Source: Heracleum sosnowskyi
Lineage: Eukaryota > Streptophyta > Magnoliopsida > Apiales > Apiaceae
Length of the DNA: 64,000 bases
Assembly: GCA_030848705.1 (NCBI GenBank)
Contig: CM061243.1
Coordinates: forward strand, 10,441,044-10,505,043
Direction: 5' to 3'
The position numbers and the translations under genes were made by a program. How positions within the stretch are numbered: position 1 is the first letter of the stretch; each line of letters opens with the position of its first letter. The notes under the pieces are model-generated. The model did no database searches and was not told where the DNA came from. It saw only the letters and a list, made by a program, of their open reading frames with translations. Below are positions 23,892 to 35,424 of this stretch, piece after piece.

Positions 23892-24125
23892 TATTTGGCC
23901 AGCATAAGGTGATTGTCCCAGGAAACAACAGGCTTTACTTTCTGAACTAGTGACACATGTCCAGATTCCCAGTCAACTGAGCTTTTTATGTACTGGATAA
24001 TGTAAATGCCTGGAACTTCTCCCTCCTGTTCAAAGTATATCGAATCTCCTAATTTTGAGAATGACTCAATTCCTGAACAACAAACTGGAAGTGAGCAAGT
24101 GCAGCTAACACAAAGCGACTAGACT
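23892..24125 (-). pseudogene. Captured exon of unknown gene in the CACTA element
   Basis: A minus-strand frame of about 75 codons without stops reads like a real protein piece, including G-D-S-I-Y-F-E-Q-E-G-E-V-P-G-I-Y and S-S-V-D-W-E-S-G-H-V-S-L-V. It has no start codon. A 23-bp part of it recurs inverted at 24778-24800, and 23-bp direct repeats flank the whole block (23871-23893 and 24803-24825). I do not recognise the family. Confidence 0.4.
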
Positions 24126-26119
24126 GTCTGTGTGGTGTGTGTATGGATGATTTTTACTGAAGTGATACTTCACAGCAAAAGGAGCACGGAGAGGTAATCA
24201 AAATTGTCTTTTATTTGCGGCACAAACACAATGTGATATCTACAAGGCTATATATCTCTTAATCATACTCATATTTAGCTGAGAAGAAAGTTGCTACTAA
24301 GAAGTTGAAAGGAAAATAAGTAAATTGCCTATACTGTGATCGAAGTAAAAAATATAAAACACAGACGTCAAACCTGTTCCATAGCAGCACCAAAAACTAT
24401 AATTCACTGTACCCCATCCATGCTGACTTATGGCCTTAGATTGACCATGCCCTAGTGGTAACATGTAGATGACGTAAGAGCACGTTCATAATAATCAACG
24501 TATGCCATATCCTTAGTCCACCTAAATAGGTTTCATGAAACCTGCAATACTTAACATGTCAATGTGTGCTTGAATATCAAAAGAACCAAATTTTATATGT
24601 GAAAAACTGTAAGAATATTGGGTAAACTGCTCCTCTGCATTAGTGAACTTATCTAAGAAACAGATGCGATTTTTTGTTTTTACTGAAGAAGTTATGAAAT
24701 ACTTAAACGGATGCCAAACGAAGTAACAAACCAAATACTAGTGTAATCTCCTATCTTTAGCATATTATAGGTGACAGTAGTTCAGAAAGTAAAGCCTGTT
24801 CTATTTTGAATAATGTAAAGGTGTAGTTTGGTTAAAATCTGTTTCTGATTTCAATTATTTATTTGATGAAATATGTATCATTTGGTGTATCAGCTACCTT
24901 GTTGCTGCTGTTAGCTTACAGAGTTTGCGGACCCTTGCGCTGGCTGTTGTAGATATATATGCTCTTCTAGTTAATTGTAGTTAAGGGAAGTTTACATAAC
25001 ACCAGAGTTGTTAGTTTGTTTGCAATTGGTGATGGGGTAAGATGTTATTGTGTTACACCTTATAACAGAACTGTAGATTGCTACGATGCTAGCAATATAA
25101 AAGCATGATTCTTGGGTTTTTGTCCATACTGCGTATTTTGTTCGTGTCTTCATATCATCGCAGTGATCATTTCCTAGCACTTCAGTTTTGATAGCAGGGT
25201 GATTCTGTTATCAGTTGTTCCCTGTGAGTATATAGTTCGGATTTTATCTGTGCATGCCCTAGGAATTATTCACGCTGACCCTTTTTTTTAGTCATTTGTT
25301 GTTCCCTTTTCTGAAATATCTGTAGCCTTCACAGTTAATAACATTTATGTAACTGCTATATAGATTTAAGTTCATTACATTTGTATTGTTTAGTTTCTTT
25401 TTCACTTACATGATGTGTGTTCTAAAAGTATAAGTTCATGCACAAGATACTAGTTTATCAGTTCAGTGTATTATGTAAAATGTAGATAGACTACTTATGT
25501 TAGATGTATTGAGTTCAAATGTGCATCAACACACTTTCTTGGAATAGATAAATAAGGTTGGGGGCCCCACTTTTGTAATTGATTATATGTTTTCTTTATT
25601 AGGATACACTGTATCCTATTGTATCCTATCAGACTAGCTTCTTTTTTTATCAAAAATTACAACATGTATGTTTCAAGTAAATTAATTTTTTGTGATTAAT
25701 GATAAACCTTTTAGCTTATACCCTTTTTTTGCAAAAGATGTTTCATTTTAATTAAGAAAATATTGTTTTGCCCCACCCTGAAATTCTTTACTGGTTCTGG
25801 TTTCCCTACGTTGACGTCGCTGCTGCCCATATGCCTTCACAGTTTCACTTATAATAAAAAAATTATGTGTATCCATCCTCTGCTTACATTCTTATTAATA
25901 TTCTGAATTATTTTTGAAGATAAATATAACCTTCAGGCAGGTGCTTATTTCCTTTGTAGTTATGACCTGGTTTTAATCAAATTGGACAGTGGATTAGTAT
26001 TTTTTGTTAATTACTTTTTTTTCCCTTTTTTCTTGCGAGTAAATACAGATTTCTGAGGCTATGGATATCTGTAATTGTTGCTTCATATATGAGTTAATAT
26101 TTATATAAATATTTTTCAG

Positions 26120-26396
26120 GGTGTTCCTCTCCAATCCGGGACCAAGGACTGTGGTCTGTTTATCATGCGATATATGAAGGAAATATGTCTTGATAAGGAG
26201 CTCAAATTTGTTTCAAAGGTATAATTTTTTTAATTTTGTCATCTTTTGTGTTCTTCTTTTCTATGTTGAAATCTGGTGATAATACAGTTTAATCTTTCAG
26301 TGGCTACGGAGGGGCAGCTTATCCTATGGAGTCGATGATCTCAATGAAATCAGGATCGAGTGGGCGAAGTACTTCATGAAGCACGAGACTTCTTAG
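26120..26396 (+). pseudogene. Captured 3' exons of a Ulp1/C48-type cysteine protease gene
   Basis: Two exons join in frame: 26120-26218 (33 codons, after TTTTTCAG, donor GTATAA) and 26301-26396 (31 codons and TAG, after CTTTCAG). The first contains V-P-L-Q-S-G-T-K-D-C-G-L-F-I-M-R-Y, the signature around the catalytic Cys (residue 11 of the exon) and oxyanion-hole Gln (residue 5) of SUMO-protease-like C48 peptidases. The second ends E-W-A-K-Y-F-M-K-H. The His and Asp of the triad would lie in upstream exons, which I could not find. Many plant CACTA elements and MULEs carry C48 domains; here only the C-terminal end remains, so it is probably inactive. Confidence 0.75.
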
Positions 26397-26739
26397 GTTC
26401 TTTGCACATTTAGTAACCACGCACCGCAAATTTTCTGATGCACATGTATTTTTGGGAGTTGTGCAGTATATATAACGACTAACTGATATGCTATGGACAT
26501 GTAATGGCGTAACTATTTAACTTAAGTGAAGGTTTCAGTCTCTACTTTTGGGGTATGTGCATCCGAAAATCTGATGTTGTTGAACATATTTAACTTAATT
26601 AGTTCGTGAATTTTACTTGGTTGGATGTGTTGGTTGTAATGGTTTATTGAACACGATGGAATGGAATGGCTGTTTGTTTTGGTTTTAGTTTGGCTTCTTT
26701 ATATTGCCAGTTTGGTTTCTTTATATTGCCAGTTTGGTT

Positions 26740-27376
26740 TTTTAATTTTGTTATATAAAACCATTGTCTCTTGTTATTTTAGGTAATTGGACTATAATGA
26801 AAACTGTTGTCAAGCATTGTACTAGGCAATGTGTTGAATTTTCTATGAAACCATTGTCTATTAAGCTAGGTAACAACTTCTTGTTAAAAAAAACCGTTGT
26901 CCAAATACATTACTTCAATACAAGTATTTAAACCATTGCCTAACAGCTTTCAGACAACAGGTATTTAAAGAAAACAATTGTGCAAGTCAAGAATAGACAA
27001 CAGTTTTTAGAAAGGAAACCATTGTGCTAAACTATTAAGACAATGGGGTTGTTCTACTAAAACCGTCGTAAATATTTAGATCACACAACACTCTTTTGGA
27101 AAATAAAGCCTTGTCTGAAAACTAAAATAACAACATTTTCTAGTTAATAAACAATTGTTGATTTATTTGTCAGACAATGGTTTCTACAACAACCGTTGTT
27201 GTTCACGCGTTTCAGACAACGTTTTCTAAGACCAAAACCGTTGTCTGTAGGGAATCAGACAACGGACGCGTCCGTTGTCTGAGCTGCGTAACAGACGGCA
27301 TCTCAATAGACAACGGTTTTCTAGGGCATCAGACAACGGGCAAAAAGCCTTGTCTGATTCAATTATTCTTGTAGTG
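26740..27376. repeat. Right subterminal repeat region of the CACTA element
   Basis: Dense AAACCGTTGTCTGA/ACAACGGTTT words in both orientations up to the terminal TTCTTGTAGTG. The density rises towards the end, with several perfect copies at 27180-27330. Confidence 0.85.
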
Positions 27377-27553
27377 ATTGGACGTCTCCTAATACAGGTT
27401 GTACTTCTAGCCCAAATATTAATTATGAAACTAATATTTAATTAGAGTTTCGGGTCTTATTAATGGGCCTTATTTATGGATCAGCTAGTTTTAATTAATG
27501 CAATATTAATTATGTTTTTAGGGTTATTTTTAACCCATATCAGATACAATATC

Positions 27554-27962
27554 GATAATAATCAGAGATAATGAGCAATAGGGAAATGTGTAGGGAAATT
27601 AACATCCAATCTTGTGCAATTTGATCTTCTTCTTATATTTGTTTCCACCTCGATCGTGACCAACAACTCGAGTTCTACAAATTGGGCACATGACTGATCG
27701 ACTAGGCCGAAGCCATTCATCAGTACAATCCTTGTGAAACACATGCATGCACCTCCTCAATACTCTTACCTCGTCTCCGCGGACTAGTTCCTCTAAACAA
27801 ATGGCACAGCTCTTTCGACTCGTAAATAATCACTTCAAAATCGAGATTGCAATGTTCATTTTGCGACCTATTGACGTGCGATGTTGTTGCAAGAGGAGGA
27901 GGATGAGATGAGTGAAAGCACCTGAAAAATGAACTCATCATTGTAGTGATGCGTCTCGCCAT
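27554..27962 (-). pseudogene. RING-H2 finger pseudogene, tandem paralogue of 28338-28766
   Basis: It starts like the intact copy (MARRITTMMSSFFRCF...). Near 27812-27821 about 11 nt present in the paralogue are missing, which shifts the frame just before the RING. The RING itself persists in the next frame (C-A-I-C-L-E-E-L, C-M-H-V-F-H-K-D-C, C-P-I-C) and runs to a stop near 27578. Its 3' flank was cut off by the Tat-like element and now lies at 13430-13622. Confidence 0.82.
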
Positions 27963-28337
27963 AGTATTAGTACAATAGCATCACTTGGGCCTTAATTTAG
28001 TTCTTGTGTCTATACACAAGTGAGTGTACAACAACAAATAGAGAGAAATCTTGGCAAGAATTATTCTTAATTTTTGTATTATATCCATTTAAATTATTTA
28101 TTCAAAAATTTAAAATATTAATTAGATAGGATTAAAAGAATATTACTATATATTTTAATCCCAAATCCTATAGTAAGAGAGGAATAATTTGATTCGGCTA
28201 CTTGTGCACTCATGGTAATAACGATATTTACACGCCATTAATTTATTGCACGAAATATATGAATAAAACAGTCAAATCGCAGCTCTCAAATTTAATGATT
28301 CAGGACTTGACTAGAAACGGTACAATATCAATAATAA

Positions 28338-28766
28338 TTAGAGATAATGAGCAACATGGAAATGTGTAGAGAAATTAACAACATCCAATCTTGTGCAATT
28401 TGATCTTCTTCTTGTATTTGTTTCCACATCTTGACCAACAGCTCGAGTTCTACAAATTGGGCACATGACTGATCGACTAGGAAGCCATTCATCAATACAA
28501 TCCTTGTGAAACACATGCATGCACCTCCTCAATACTCTTACCTCATCTCCGCGGGCTAGTTCCTCTAAACAAATGGCGCAGCTCTCTGATTCGGAGTTCA
28601 ACTCGCAAATAATCACCGGAAAGTCACGTTCATTTTGCGACATATTGACGTGCGATGTTGTTGTAAGAGGAGGAGGAGGATGAGATGAGCGAAAGCACCT
28701 GAAAAATGAACTCATTATTGTAGTGATGCTTCTCGCCATAACACACAATAGTAGGCCTTGGGGCAT
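28338..28766 (-). CDS. RING-H2 finger protein, putative E3 ubiquitin ligase
   Basis: Single-exon frame of 142 aa. RING-H2 spacing is C63-x2-C66-x15-C82-x1-H84-x2-H87-x2-C90-x11-C102-x2-C105, complete, with the E2-contact Trp before the last Cys pair (I-D-E-W-L). Small plant RING-H2 proteins of this kind usually act as E3 ligases; the substrate is unknown. No membrane segment is evident. The N-terminus is Ser/Pro-rich. Two starts are possible: the ATG at 28764-28766, or the one at 28737-28739 (M10, MARSITTIM), which aligns with the start of the damaged paralogue and is the more likely. The gene belongs to a tandem duplication of about 1.4 kb whose 5' flanks also match (27995-28062 and 29377-29442). 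Confidence 0.8.
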   Translation of the reverse strand: MPQGLLLCVMARSITTIMSSFFRCFRSSHPPPPLTTTSHVNMSQNERDFPVIICELNSESESCAICLEELARGDEVRVLRRCMHVFHKDCIDEWLPSRSVMCPICRTRAVGQDVETNTRRRSNCTRLDVVNFSTHFHVAHYL

Positions 28767-29500
28767 GTATATGTGATTTGTGAATAATGGACAAGATCGA
28801 CCCTGTATTAATAATGAAACACCGCGGCTTGCAATTTGGGAAAAGATTAACGAAGAAGGTTAATTAGTAAATGAAAAGGAGAAGACCTTGCGAGGCACGT
28901 ACCTTTATTGAAAATATTCAAATAAATATACACCGGGAAAGATGTCGTGTTTGTAAATATACAAAAATTTTGAAATGTCTAAAATATTATGTTTATTATT
29001 ATTGCGAGTCTTATGTCTTGGGAAAAACATATTTTTAGTTGTTTCTTCTGCCCTGATCACCATGGGTTGCTACAGTTCTACCCTTTTTATTTGCTTCAAC
29101 TCTGTCATCGTTTTCGTAGTGTCTTAATTTTCTTTCCAGATTTGTTTGTTCTTCAGTTATCTACATGATCACAGATATACCCGAGTGGTCCGTTATTTTA
29201 TGAATAAAGTCAACAATTATAGCTTGACATTTGTACATTTGAAATTTTTTTAAAGGTCTCTAGCATTTCTCTTTTTTCCGCATCTCATACTAATCAAATG
29301 AACTCTCTTCAAATCAAAACAAATTCGAATAATGTACAACTTCATAATTTAAAAATTGTTCACAACCCACGGAGGAAAATTTAGTTCTTGCATCTATACA
29401 AGTGAGTGTACAACAAATAGAGAGAAATCTTGGCAAAAATCTTATCGCATGGTCAGCAGTAGAGGTAAATTTCAAGCATGAACATCATAGCCACTGCCAA
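28767..29500. other. Intergenic region between RING-H2 gene and APE2
   Basis: No gene seen. 29377-29442 duplicates 27995-28062 and marks one edge of the RING-H2 tandem duplication. Confidence 0.6.
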
Positions 29501-32500
29501 TCACTGTGTTCTTCCTTTGTCTTTGGATTTTGAAGCCGCCCATTTGAAGTAATTACAGTTTGCTTCCGGATTAGACGCAGGCCCCTGAACGAATTATAAT
29601 TGAATGTAAAGATCAGCAAGGAAAATATAGCTAGACTATACAGAAACGTAAAGTAGTTTATTAAGATATAGCTAGAATATACAGAAACGTAAAATTGTCA
29701 AAAGATGGTGCTTCATTAAGATCATAACGTGTACACAATAGTGCCTTGAAAATAATTAATTTGAATGAATAACCAGTCCTTTCATCCTTTGTAGCTTATA
29801 AAGTGGGTTTACTAACATTACTCTGACTATCTGGTTCTCTAGAAGAATCAACACATCATACAGGGATATTTAAGGACAAAATTGGTAGCCATAAGAACTA
29901 AACCACATGAGGAAACTCAACATACACATGATGAAAGATGAATCGTGTAGCATACCTCAGCACGAACACAGACAAAGAATTTACGACCCAGGTTAGGACC
30001 AGCTTTCCTGACAATTCTAGCGACACAAGGTTCATTGTGGCCTTTACAAAGAGGTATGCTGTTCTGCATGACTTCTTGAATCCTTTGCCATTCAGCTAAA
30101 GCAACATTTCTCTTCTCCTCTGCTGTAGAACATAATGAATCTGCTGCAGCATGATCTTGAATTGATATATTTATCTGTGTTTTAGTGTTCGTTTCATCAT
30201 ACTTCATGGAATCTCCATTGGAAAATTGGTCAGATTTCGAAAAATCTTCTGGATTGTCAGATATACCAGGTTGGCTTATGCCAATAATAGAATTTGAACT
30301 CCTCTGGAAAAACGACCGAAGTGAGAGCTGGGACCCCTGACTTTGTTTTGGTTTCTTTTTGCTTTGTACACGAGAAACTGGTTTGGCAGGACTGCTGCTT
30401 GAACAAAGCATCTTGCTCCCAGAAGCTTCATTAGGAGAACTTTGGGGGCACTCGACTATTTCTGAAACAGTATCTCCTTGAACCATAGGGGAAGAATTGA
30501 CCACTCTGTCAAGAGAAAAGTCTAGTACAGCATGGTCATCAGATGATCTTTTCATGCTCATTTTGCACCTTTGAATAGAATCTGTGACCCGGGATGAATC
30601 GTGCTGTACATTGCTTTTTACATGCTCAGCTGTTTGCCTTCTTGCTAGCATCGATACTGCAAAATGATGCACCGAAAATGTGGTTGGTAAGCATCACACA
30701 CTCAACCTCCGAGTAGGCAATAGAAATAAGTAACAAAAGGAAAACTGATTATAATATAAACACAAATGCACCGCCAGTCGCCACAATAACCGGATAATCA
30801 CTACAAACATATAACAAGAAAACTGATCGCACCAAGAGTTTGCTGACACCCTTCGACCTGAGGACAATATCTTGTAGATAACAAGGGGGTATTGTGCTGC
30901 GATATAATCGGGATCTCATCAAGGCTCATACAGACAGGAGCATGGTCAGACCCCTTCAATTTTATACCTGCCCCTCCTTTCCACCTGCTGTATTTCTTGC
31001 AGCAAGACAGAAGATCCAAATGAACTTTAACCAAGATGACTATTTTTAAATTGTAAGCAATCACTAAAACAACTCTAACCAACTTACCCTGTTGTACTTC
31101 CCGATTGCCACCTTTTAAACTGTGTCAATATCTCACACTCCCTGACATGGCAAGTTAAAAAGTCATGACCTTCCGAACTATGCTCATGTAAGCAATCCCC
31201 AGCACTGAGAATATGGTCAATTCTTGATCCAAAATTAAAAATCTCAGCACCCGAACTTGTCGACCAGCAAGTATATGCTTCTTTCCTAGAGAAAAACTCA
31301 AGCTAAGAAAATCTGTAAAGTGTGTGTGTGTGTGGGTGCGCGCGCTCACACGCGTCAGTGTCAATGAGTTACTAGATACCAAACCTTTCGGGATGTTTCG
31401 CTCGAAATACATCAGCAAATGGGCCTCCATTTTCTACTAGTAAAGATCTAAACCATTCTCTGAACCTACACAATATACATAGCATGGTGTAACAATCATA
31501 TAGCATGTAAAACAGACATTAAAGCTAATTAATAGAAACACAAGAATTTATGGTTATCACGTGTTGTCAAAAGCACATAGTAAGCTAGCTGCTTACTCAT
31601 TTTTCTCAAAATCTGGTTTTGCATCACAACGATCTATACTAGCAGGAGCAATGTTAATATCACCAACAACAATCAGCCTTCTTCCTTGACGGAGGAGTGC
31701 ATCCCATCTTTTCTACATCAGCAGTAGCTAATATCAAGAAATTATATACCTTCCTTACCCAACATGCATGACGGATAAATACTATTATCACTCTTTTGTC
31801 TTCAACAAACAAAGCTCTAATAATTATAAACAAGTGGAGATGAATAACAAAGGGAAGGTAGTAATAATTGCTCATGTTTTTACAAAATAAATCACCTACC
31901 TATCCTTTTTCTTCCATTTTTTCCTACCAAATTAGACATCTAGGCTGTATTCAGTCAATACAACAAGTATATGCTAATCAACTACCATGTTGTGGATGTA
32001 CATCATATCATATATGCAAGAGAAATCCGTCTTTACCAATAACTACCAAAACTGAAACTTTTAATGAGGATCAGTTAATTTCTTATACCGTAGTACAAAA
32101 GTGTCTACCTACCATCAACATCAAAGACCTAAAAAAGAGAACCCAAAGGAATACCAGATGTAGGATAAAATCTATAAATAATATTATTAGCTTTAGCTAT
32201 ATGACAAGTGACAACCATTTTTTAATTTTTGGCCAGTACAGCGTGTTAAAGACTACAGTGATAAGAAAGAGGTAAGTTTTATGCGGCATAGTGATTAATA
32301 TGTTTTTTTTTATTTTAAAAAAGGACAAGTAAGCAGATTTCAATAAGTGTACTAACAAAAGGTTCTTATAATTGTTTACAAAACTGAAAGTACCTTCAAG
32401 ATCTTGAAAAAATTATGCTTAAATTGGATTCTTTCAACATCATCAGGATCCGCCCGAGGCCCATATATGTTGAATAAAACTGCCAAGTTTAAATAATAAT

Positions 32501-33571
32501 GTAATAAGCCATAATACATAGTTTATACGATCACAAAATATTTGTGCCTAAACCAATGATAAGATACTATTAAGATCAAAGGAAATCTGAAATATCATTC
32601 AAATACTAACTAGATATTGGAAGTTTTCATATAGTAAAATTCGTAACTTCTTTTTGCTGCAAGTTTATTCAGTGTGTGCTTATTCGATATGAATATCATA
32701 CTCGGTGAACCTCAATTGAGTAATTTACCAAAATGCCCATGATCAGTGATAATGCAGCGACCGTCACTATCAACTTTAAGAAGCTCATCTTTGGAAAACT
32801 CTTCTAGCCCTTCGACGACTGCACAACGCTCATATTTTCTATCTCCAAACCCTCGAGAATTCTCAAGCAGACCCGTAAATCCTTCCTCTGCATCAACCGG
32901 CAAAGCTACTTCGCAGCTTGAAAAAGCAGACTTTACTCGGCAAAATGTCGCAACACCTGTTAAAATTACACCAAACCAATTAAAAATTAACTAGCTTTTT
33001 TTAATTTTCACCTCTTAATTTTAGTTTCTTACCCTCGTAAACACATCAAATAATGTCACTAGTACATTGATTTCACGAATAAGTATCAAACACAAAAGCA
33101 AAAGTGAGAATTACCCGAATATCCAATACGAGCTCTGGTGCAAGAAAAGAAAGATTCATATCCTTCTGCCCACACCATATCTGCTCTCAGGTCATGTTTT
33201 GCTAGTTTTGTCTCCTGCATATATTCCACTAAAAATATCATTATTTTTTCTTTGAACTAATGAAAAAATTTATTAACTCCTTTTTTCCTAATTCAAGAAA
33301 ATAAACATCATATAAACGTTCATTTGTGTGTGAAATTATACAGTTAGCCTAGATAAAATATACGTATGTTGGAACCCGAAAAAATAATTCATTTGACGAG
33401 ATTATTCATTTATTGAGATTATACTATCATTATATACATAAAAGAGAGAGATTAGGGAAGAACCTGAAAGCAAATTATATCAGCATCGAGAGAAGTGAGT
33501 AATTTGAGGAGAGAACCGAACTGTTGAATACGAGGTCTCAAGCCGTTTACGTTGTAAGTAACTATCTTCAT
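29501..33571 (-). CDS. APE2: DNA-(apurinic/apyrimidinic site) endonuclease 2
   Basis: Ten exons join without a frame break into 617 codons plus stop: 33464-33571, 33115-33214, 32729-32956, 32394-32479, 31597-31712, 31385-31465, 31088-31285, 30833-30984, 29956-30656, 29501-29584. All introns are GT-AG. The N-terminal ~356 residues form an exonuclease III/EEP nuclease fold: Y-N-V-N-G-L-R (6-12), E37-T-K, Y151-G-P, D192 and N194 in V-G-D-I-N-I-A-P, D263 in R-I-D-H, H320 in G-S-D-H-A-P-V. A PCNA-binding PIP box QLSLRSFF lies at about 466-473, and a C-terminal GRF zinc finger (C560...C-N-Y-F-K-W, spanning the last intron) binds DNA. This architecture is that of nuclear APE2, which processes 3' ends and abasic sites in base-excision repair and DNA-damage signalling. 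Length is close to Arabidopsis APE2 (about 610 aa). No key residue is missing. Confidence 0.95.
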
Positions 33572-34452
33572 CTTCTATACCTGTACTACTTCAGACAACA
33601 CACAAAGCTTATAGACATGAATACATAAATGTCTAGTTTTGATTGTTAAATTTTGTTTTGTTGAATTAAAGTTTCGAATTTAACAAAATCAATTACATTT
33701 CATGTTACTGCCTTTTGTTTTGCTTTCTACTTTCCCAATTTCCGATACGGGTCGGTCAATTTGAGTCGGGTTGAATGAATAATTTTTATTTTTTACTAGG
33801 TTATAGTTTAATTATAATAAATTAAATAATTTTAGATTACCTGTTTTACTTTAAAGGTTAAAATAAATTGGTTCAATTTTTTTTATTATATTTTAAGATA
33901 ATTTATATTAAATGCTTACCTAAAATTAAAAGATTAGTTTATATTTTAATTAATGAACTTACCATAAGTATTATTATGATATTGATAATATTCAAAAATG
34001 AAATATAAAGTTTCTATAATTAAAGATGAGTCAAAATAAGTATACGTATATTCTACCAATCTAATATGGATATCAAGCCTAAAATGGATAGTCGGATCAA
34101 ATCTATATATTAAAATGTTATCCGAATATAAATATAAATCCTGAAACTAATGTACGAGATATGCACAAATTTATAATATATAGATCAGGTGGATCAACTT
34201 CTGCATATCTTTCTAACAAAAAAAAAAGATACAAAAAAGCCTACTGTATATCTTGTTGTCGAGATTTAGGTTCGATTTTATTTCTATTTCATTTTGAAAT
34301 TTATTAAAAAATTAATATTAATTATAAAAAACAATTATTATTTATTTTTTATTGTTCAGGTTCTGAATTCGATTTTCGCTCTTTCTGAAATTTATCTAAC
34401 AATAAATATTACTTATTAACTTATATCACAAACCAAACTATATATATATAGG
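33572..34452. promoter_or_regulatory. Upstream region of APE2, AT-rich
   Basis: Contains the presumed promoter and 5' UTR of APE2, transcribed leftward. No convincing TATA box or other element stands out. Beyond about 33800 the sequence is low-complexity AT-rich DNA without genes. Confidence 0.3.
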
Positions 34453-34754
34453 CTAGTGATCAAATACAAACCTTTTTTAAAATAGAAACTAAGAACTAAT
34501 TTAAGTCCTTAGATTAATCTAATCTAATGGTCCCCCTATATACACAACACACAACTAAAATACACCCTTCCACACTCAATCACACCTATTCCCCTTCGTT
34601 TTTAATTTGACTTTTCCCGTCAATCGGAGAGCTTTTTTTGAAATACGACTTCACCGTATTTTTCTCCATCTCCCAACGATCGATTGCATACCATATGTGC
34701 TATGTTTCGACGCGATTTGAAAAATATTTATTTAGTTTGTAGGTTTGTAGTAGA
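34453..34754 (-). mobile_element. Short non-autonomous Helitron-like element
   Basis: On the minus strand it starts TCTACTACAAACCTACAAAC and ends TTTGATCACTAG, with CTAG at 34453-34456. It matches both ends and the core of the larger plus-strand element at 46778-48842, and the 3' end matches 7112-7190. TC start, CTAG end and absence of terminal inverted repeats or target duplication fit a Helitron; a 3' hairpin is weak, so the class is tentative. Confidence 0.6.
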
Positions 34755-34955
34755 ATAGTCCCATATATATATATATGAGACGATATTTTTCAAATTCAAT
34801 TTCGTGAGACGGATAATAAATACCTTAATAAAAGATAATGATAATTATATTAAGTTTGAACTATAATCAACTAAAATAGTTCCCCAGCGTAAGCTCAGTT
34901 AATTCCGAGCTCTGATACATGTTGAGTAATCAGTTACTCTAAAACCTTAAGGTAA

Positions 34956-35351
34956 GAGCAACTCCAAGGGTAATGAGCCCTTACCTATATTGTGTCCACA
35001 TGGACTAATTTAGGGATTTGGGTTCAAAATTCTTGCTCCAACATCATGTCCCTTACCAATAATTTTTAGGTGAGAGAAACTCATACCCTATATTTGGGGA
35101 AGCAATTTTGCTTCCCTATAATTGCCACATCATCTTCCACTACCTCCATCCTCCATATTTACTAATTAAATATTCAATATTACTCTCATCATCCTCCATC
35201 TTTACTAATTAAATATTACTTTTGAAATATAGGGAAGCAGTTTAGGGAATATCGTTGGAGTGAAATAGTTTTTTGATTCCCTATATTTTAGGTAACCATT
35301 TATTTATAATATTTTAGGGGTTGAAAATAGGAAAACTACTTGGAGTTGCTC
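34956..35351. mobile_element. Tourist-like (PIF/Harbinger) MITE
   Basis: Terminal inverted repeats GAGCAACTCCAAG ... CTTGGAGTTGCTC and TAA duplicated at 34953-34955 and 35352-35354. 396 bp, no coding capacity. A related element lies at 46986-47404. Confidence 0.8.
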
Positions 35352-35397
35352 TAAGGTGTTAGAGGAAAGTACTTTACATGATCTTGTATTATAATAA

Positions 35398-35424
35398 CTA
35401 GCGTAACAGCCCGTGCAAGGCACG
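35398..35424 (-). repeat. Helitron-type 3' terminus, minus strand
   Basis: On the minus strand a hairpin CGTGC-CTT-GCACG is followed by CTAG (35398-35401). It shares the hairpin and CTAG arrangement with 40779-40804. The other end of the element could not be placed. Confidence 0.5.

Larger units (their letters stand above)
20953..27376. mobile_element. Non-autonomous CACTA (En/Spm) element, 6.4 kb
   Basis: It starts CACTACAAGAAAAA and ends TTCTTGTAGTG, with ATT duplicated at 20950-20952 and 27377-27379, the 3-bp target duplication typical of the superfamily. About 0.6 kb at each end is packed with direct and inverted copies of ACAACGGTTT and AAACCGTTGTCTGA, the subterminal motifs that CACTA transposases bind. 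No transposase frame is present. The interior holds 122-bp and 175-bp tandem repeats, a CT-rich leader-like segment with an intron donor, and exons captured from at least two host genes. It sits inside the 5' LTR of the Tat-like element and is therefore younger than it. Confidence 0.93.
13623..27542 (-). mobile_element. Tat-lineage Ty3/gypsy LTR retrotransposon, decayed, split by a CACTA element
   Basis: LTRs are 13623-14417 (795 bp) and 20417-27542, the latter interrupted by 20953-27376 (about 699 bp without the insert). Domain order on the minus strand is gag, (damaged protease), reverse transcriptase, RNase H, a second RNase H, integrase; the extra RNase H is the hallmark of Tat elements. 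TTTGGCACCGTCTGTGGG, next to the right LTR on the minus strand, is the primer-binding site, and AGAAGTTGGGGGCAAA beside the left LTR is the polypurine tract. Flanks GGTAC (13618-13622) and GATAC (27543-27547) look like a 5-bp target duplication with one change. Numerous stop codons make it non-functional. Confidence 0.9.
20417..27542 (-). repeat. 5' LTR of the Tat-like element, interrupted by CACTA
   Basis: The LTR halves are 20417-20952 and 27380-27542. Joined, they are about 96 bp shorter than the left LTR, which equals two 48-bp units: three tandem units here against five there. ATT is duplicated on both sides of the CACTA insert. Confidence 0.88.

Noticed and set aside
20953..27376. CRISPR-like array from regularly repeated words
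   Set aside because: The repeats are short CACTA subterminal motifs in both orientations with irregular spacing, in a eukaryotic transposon.
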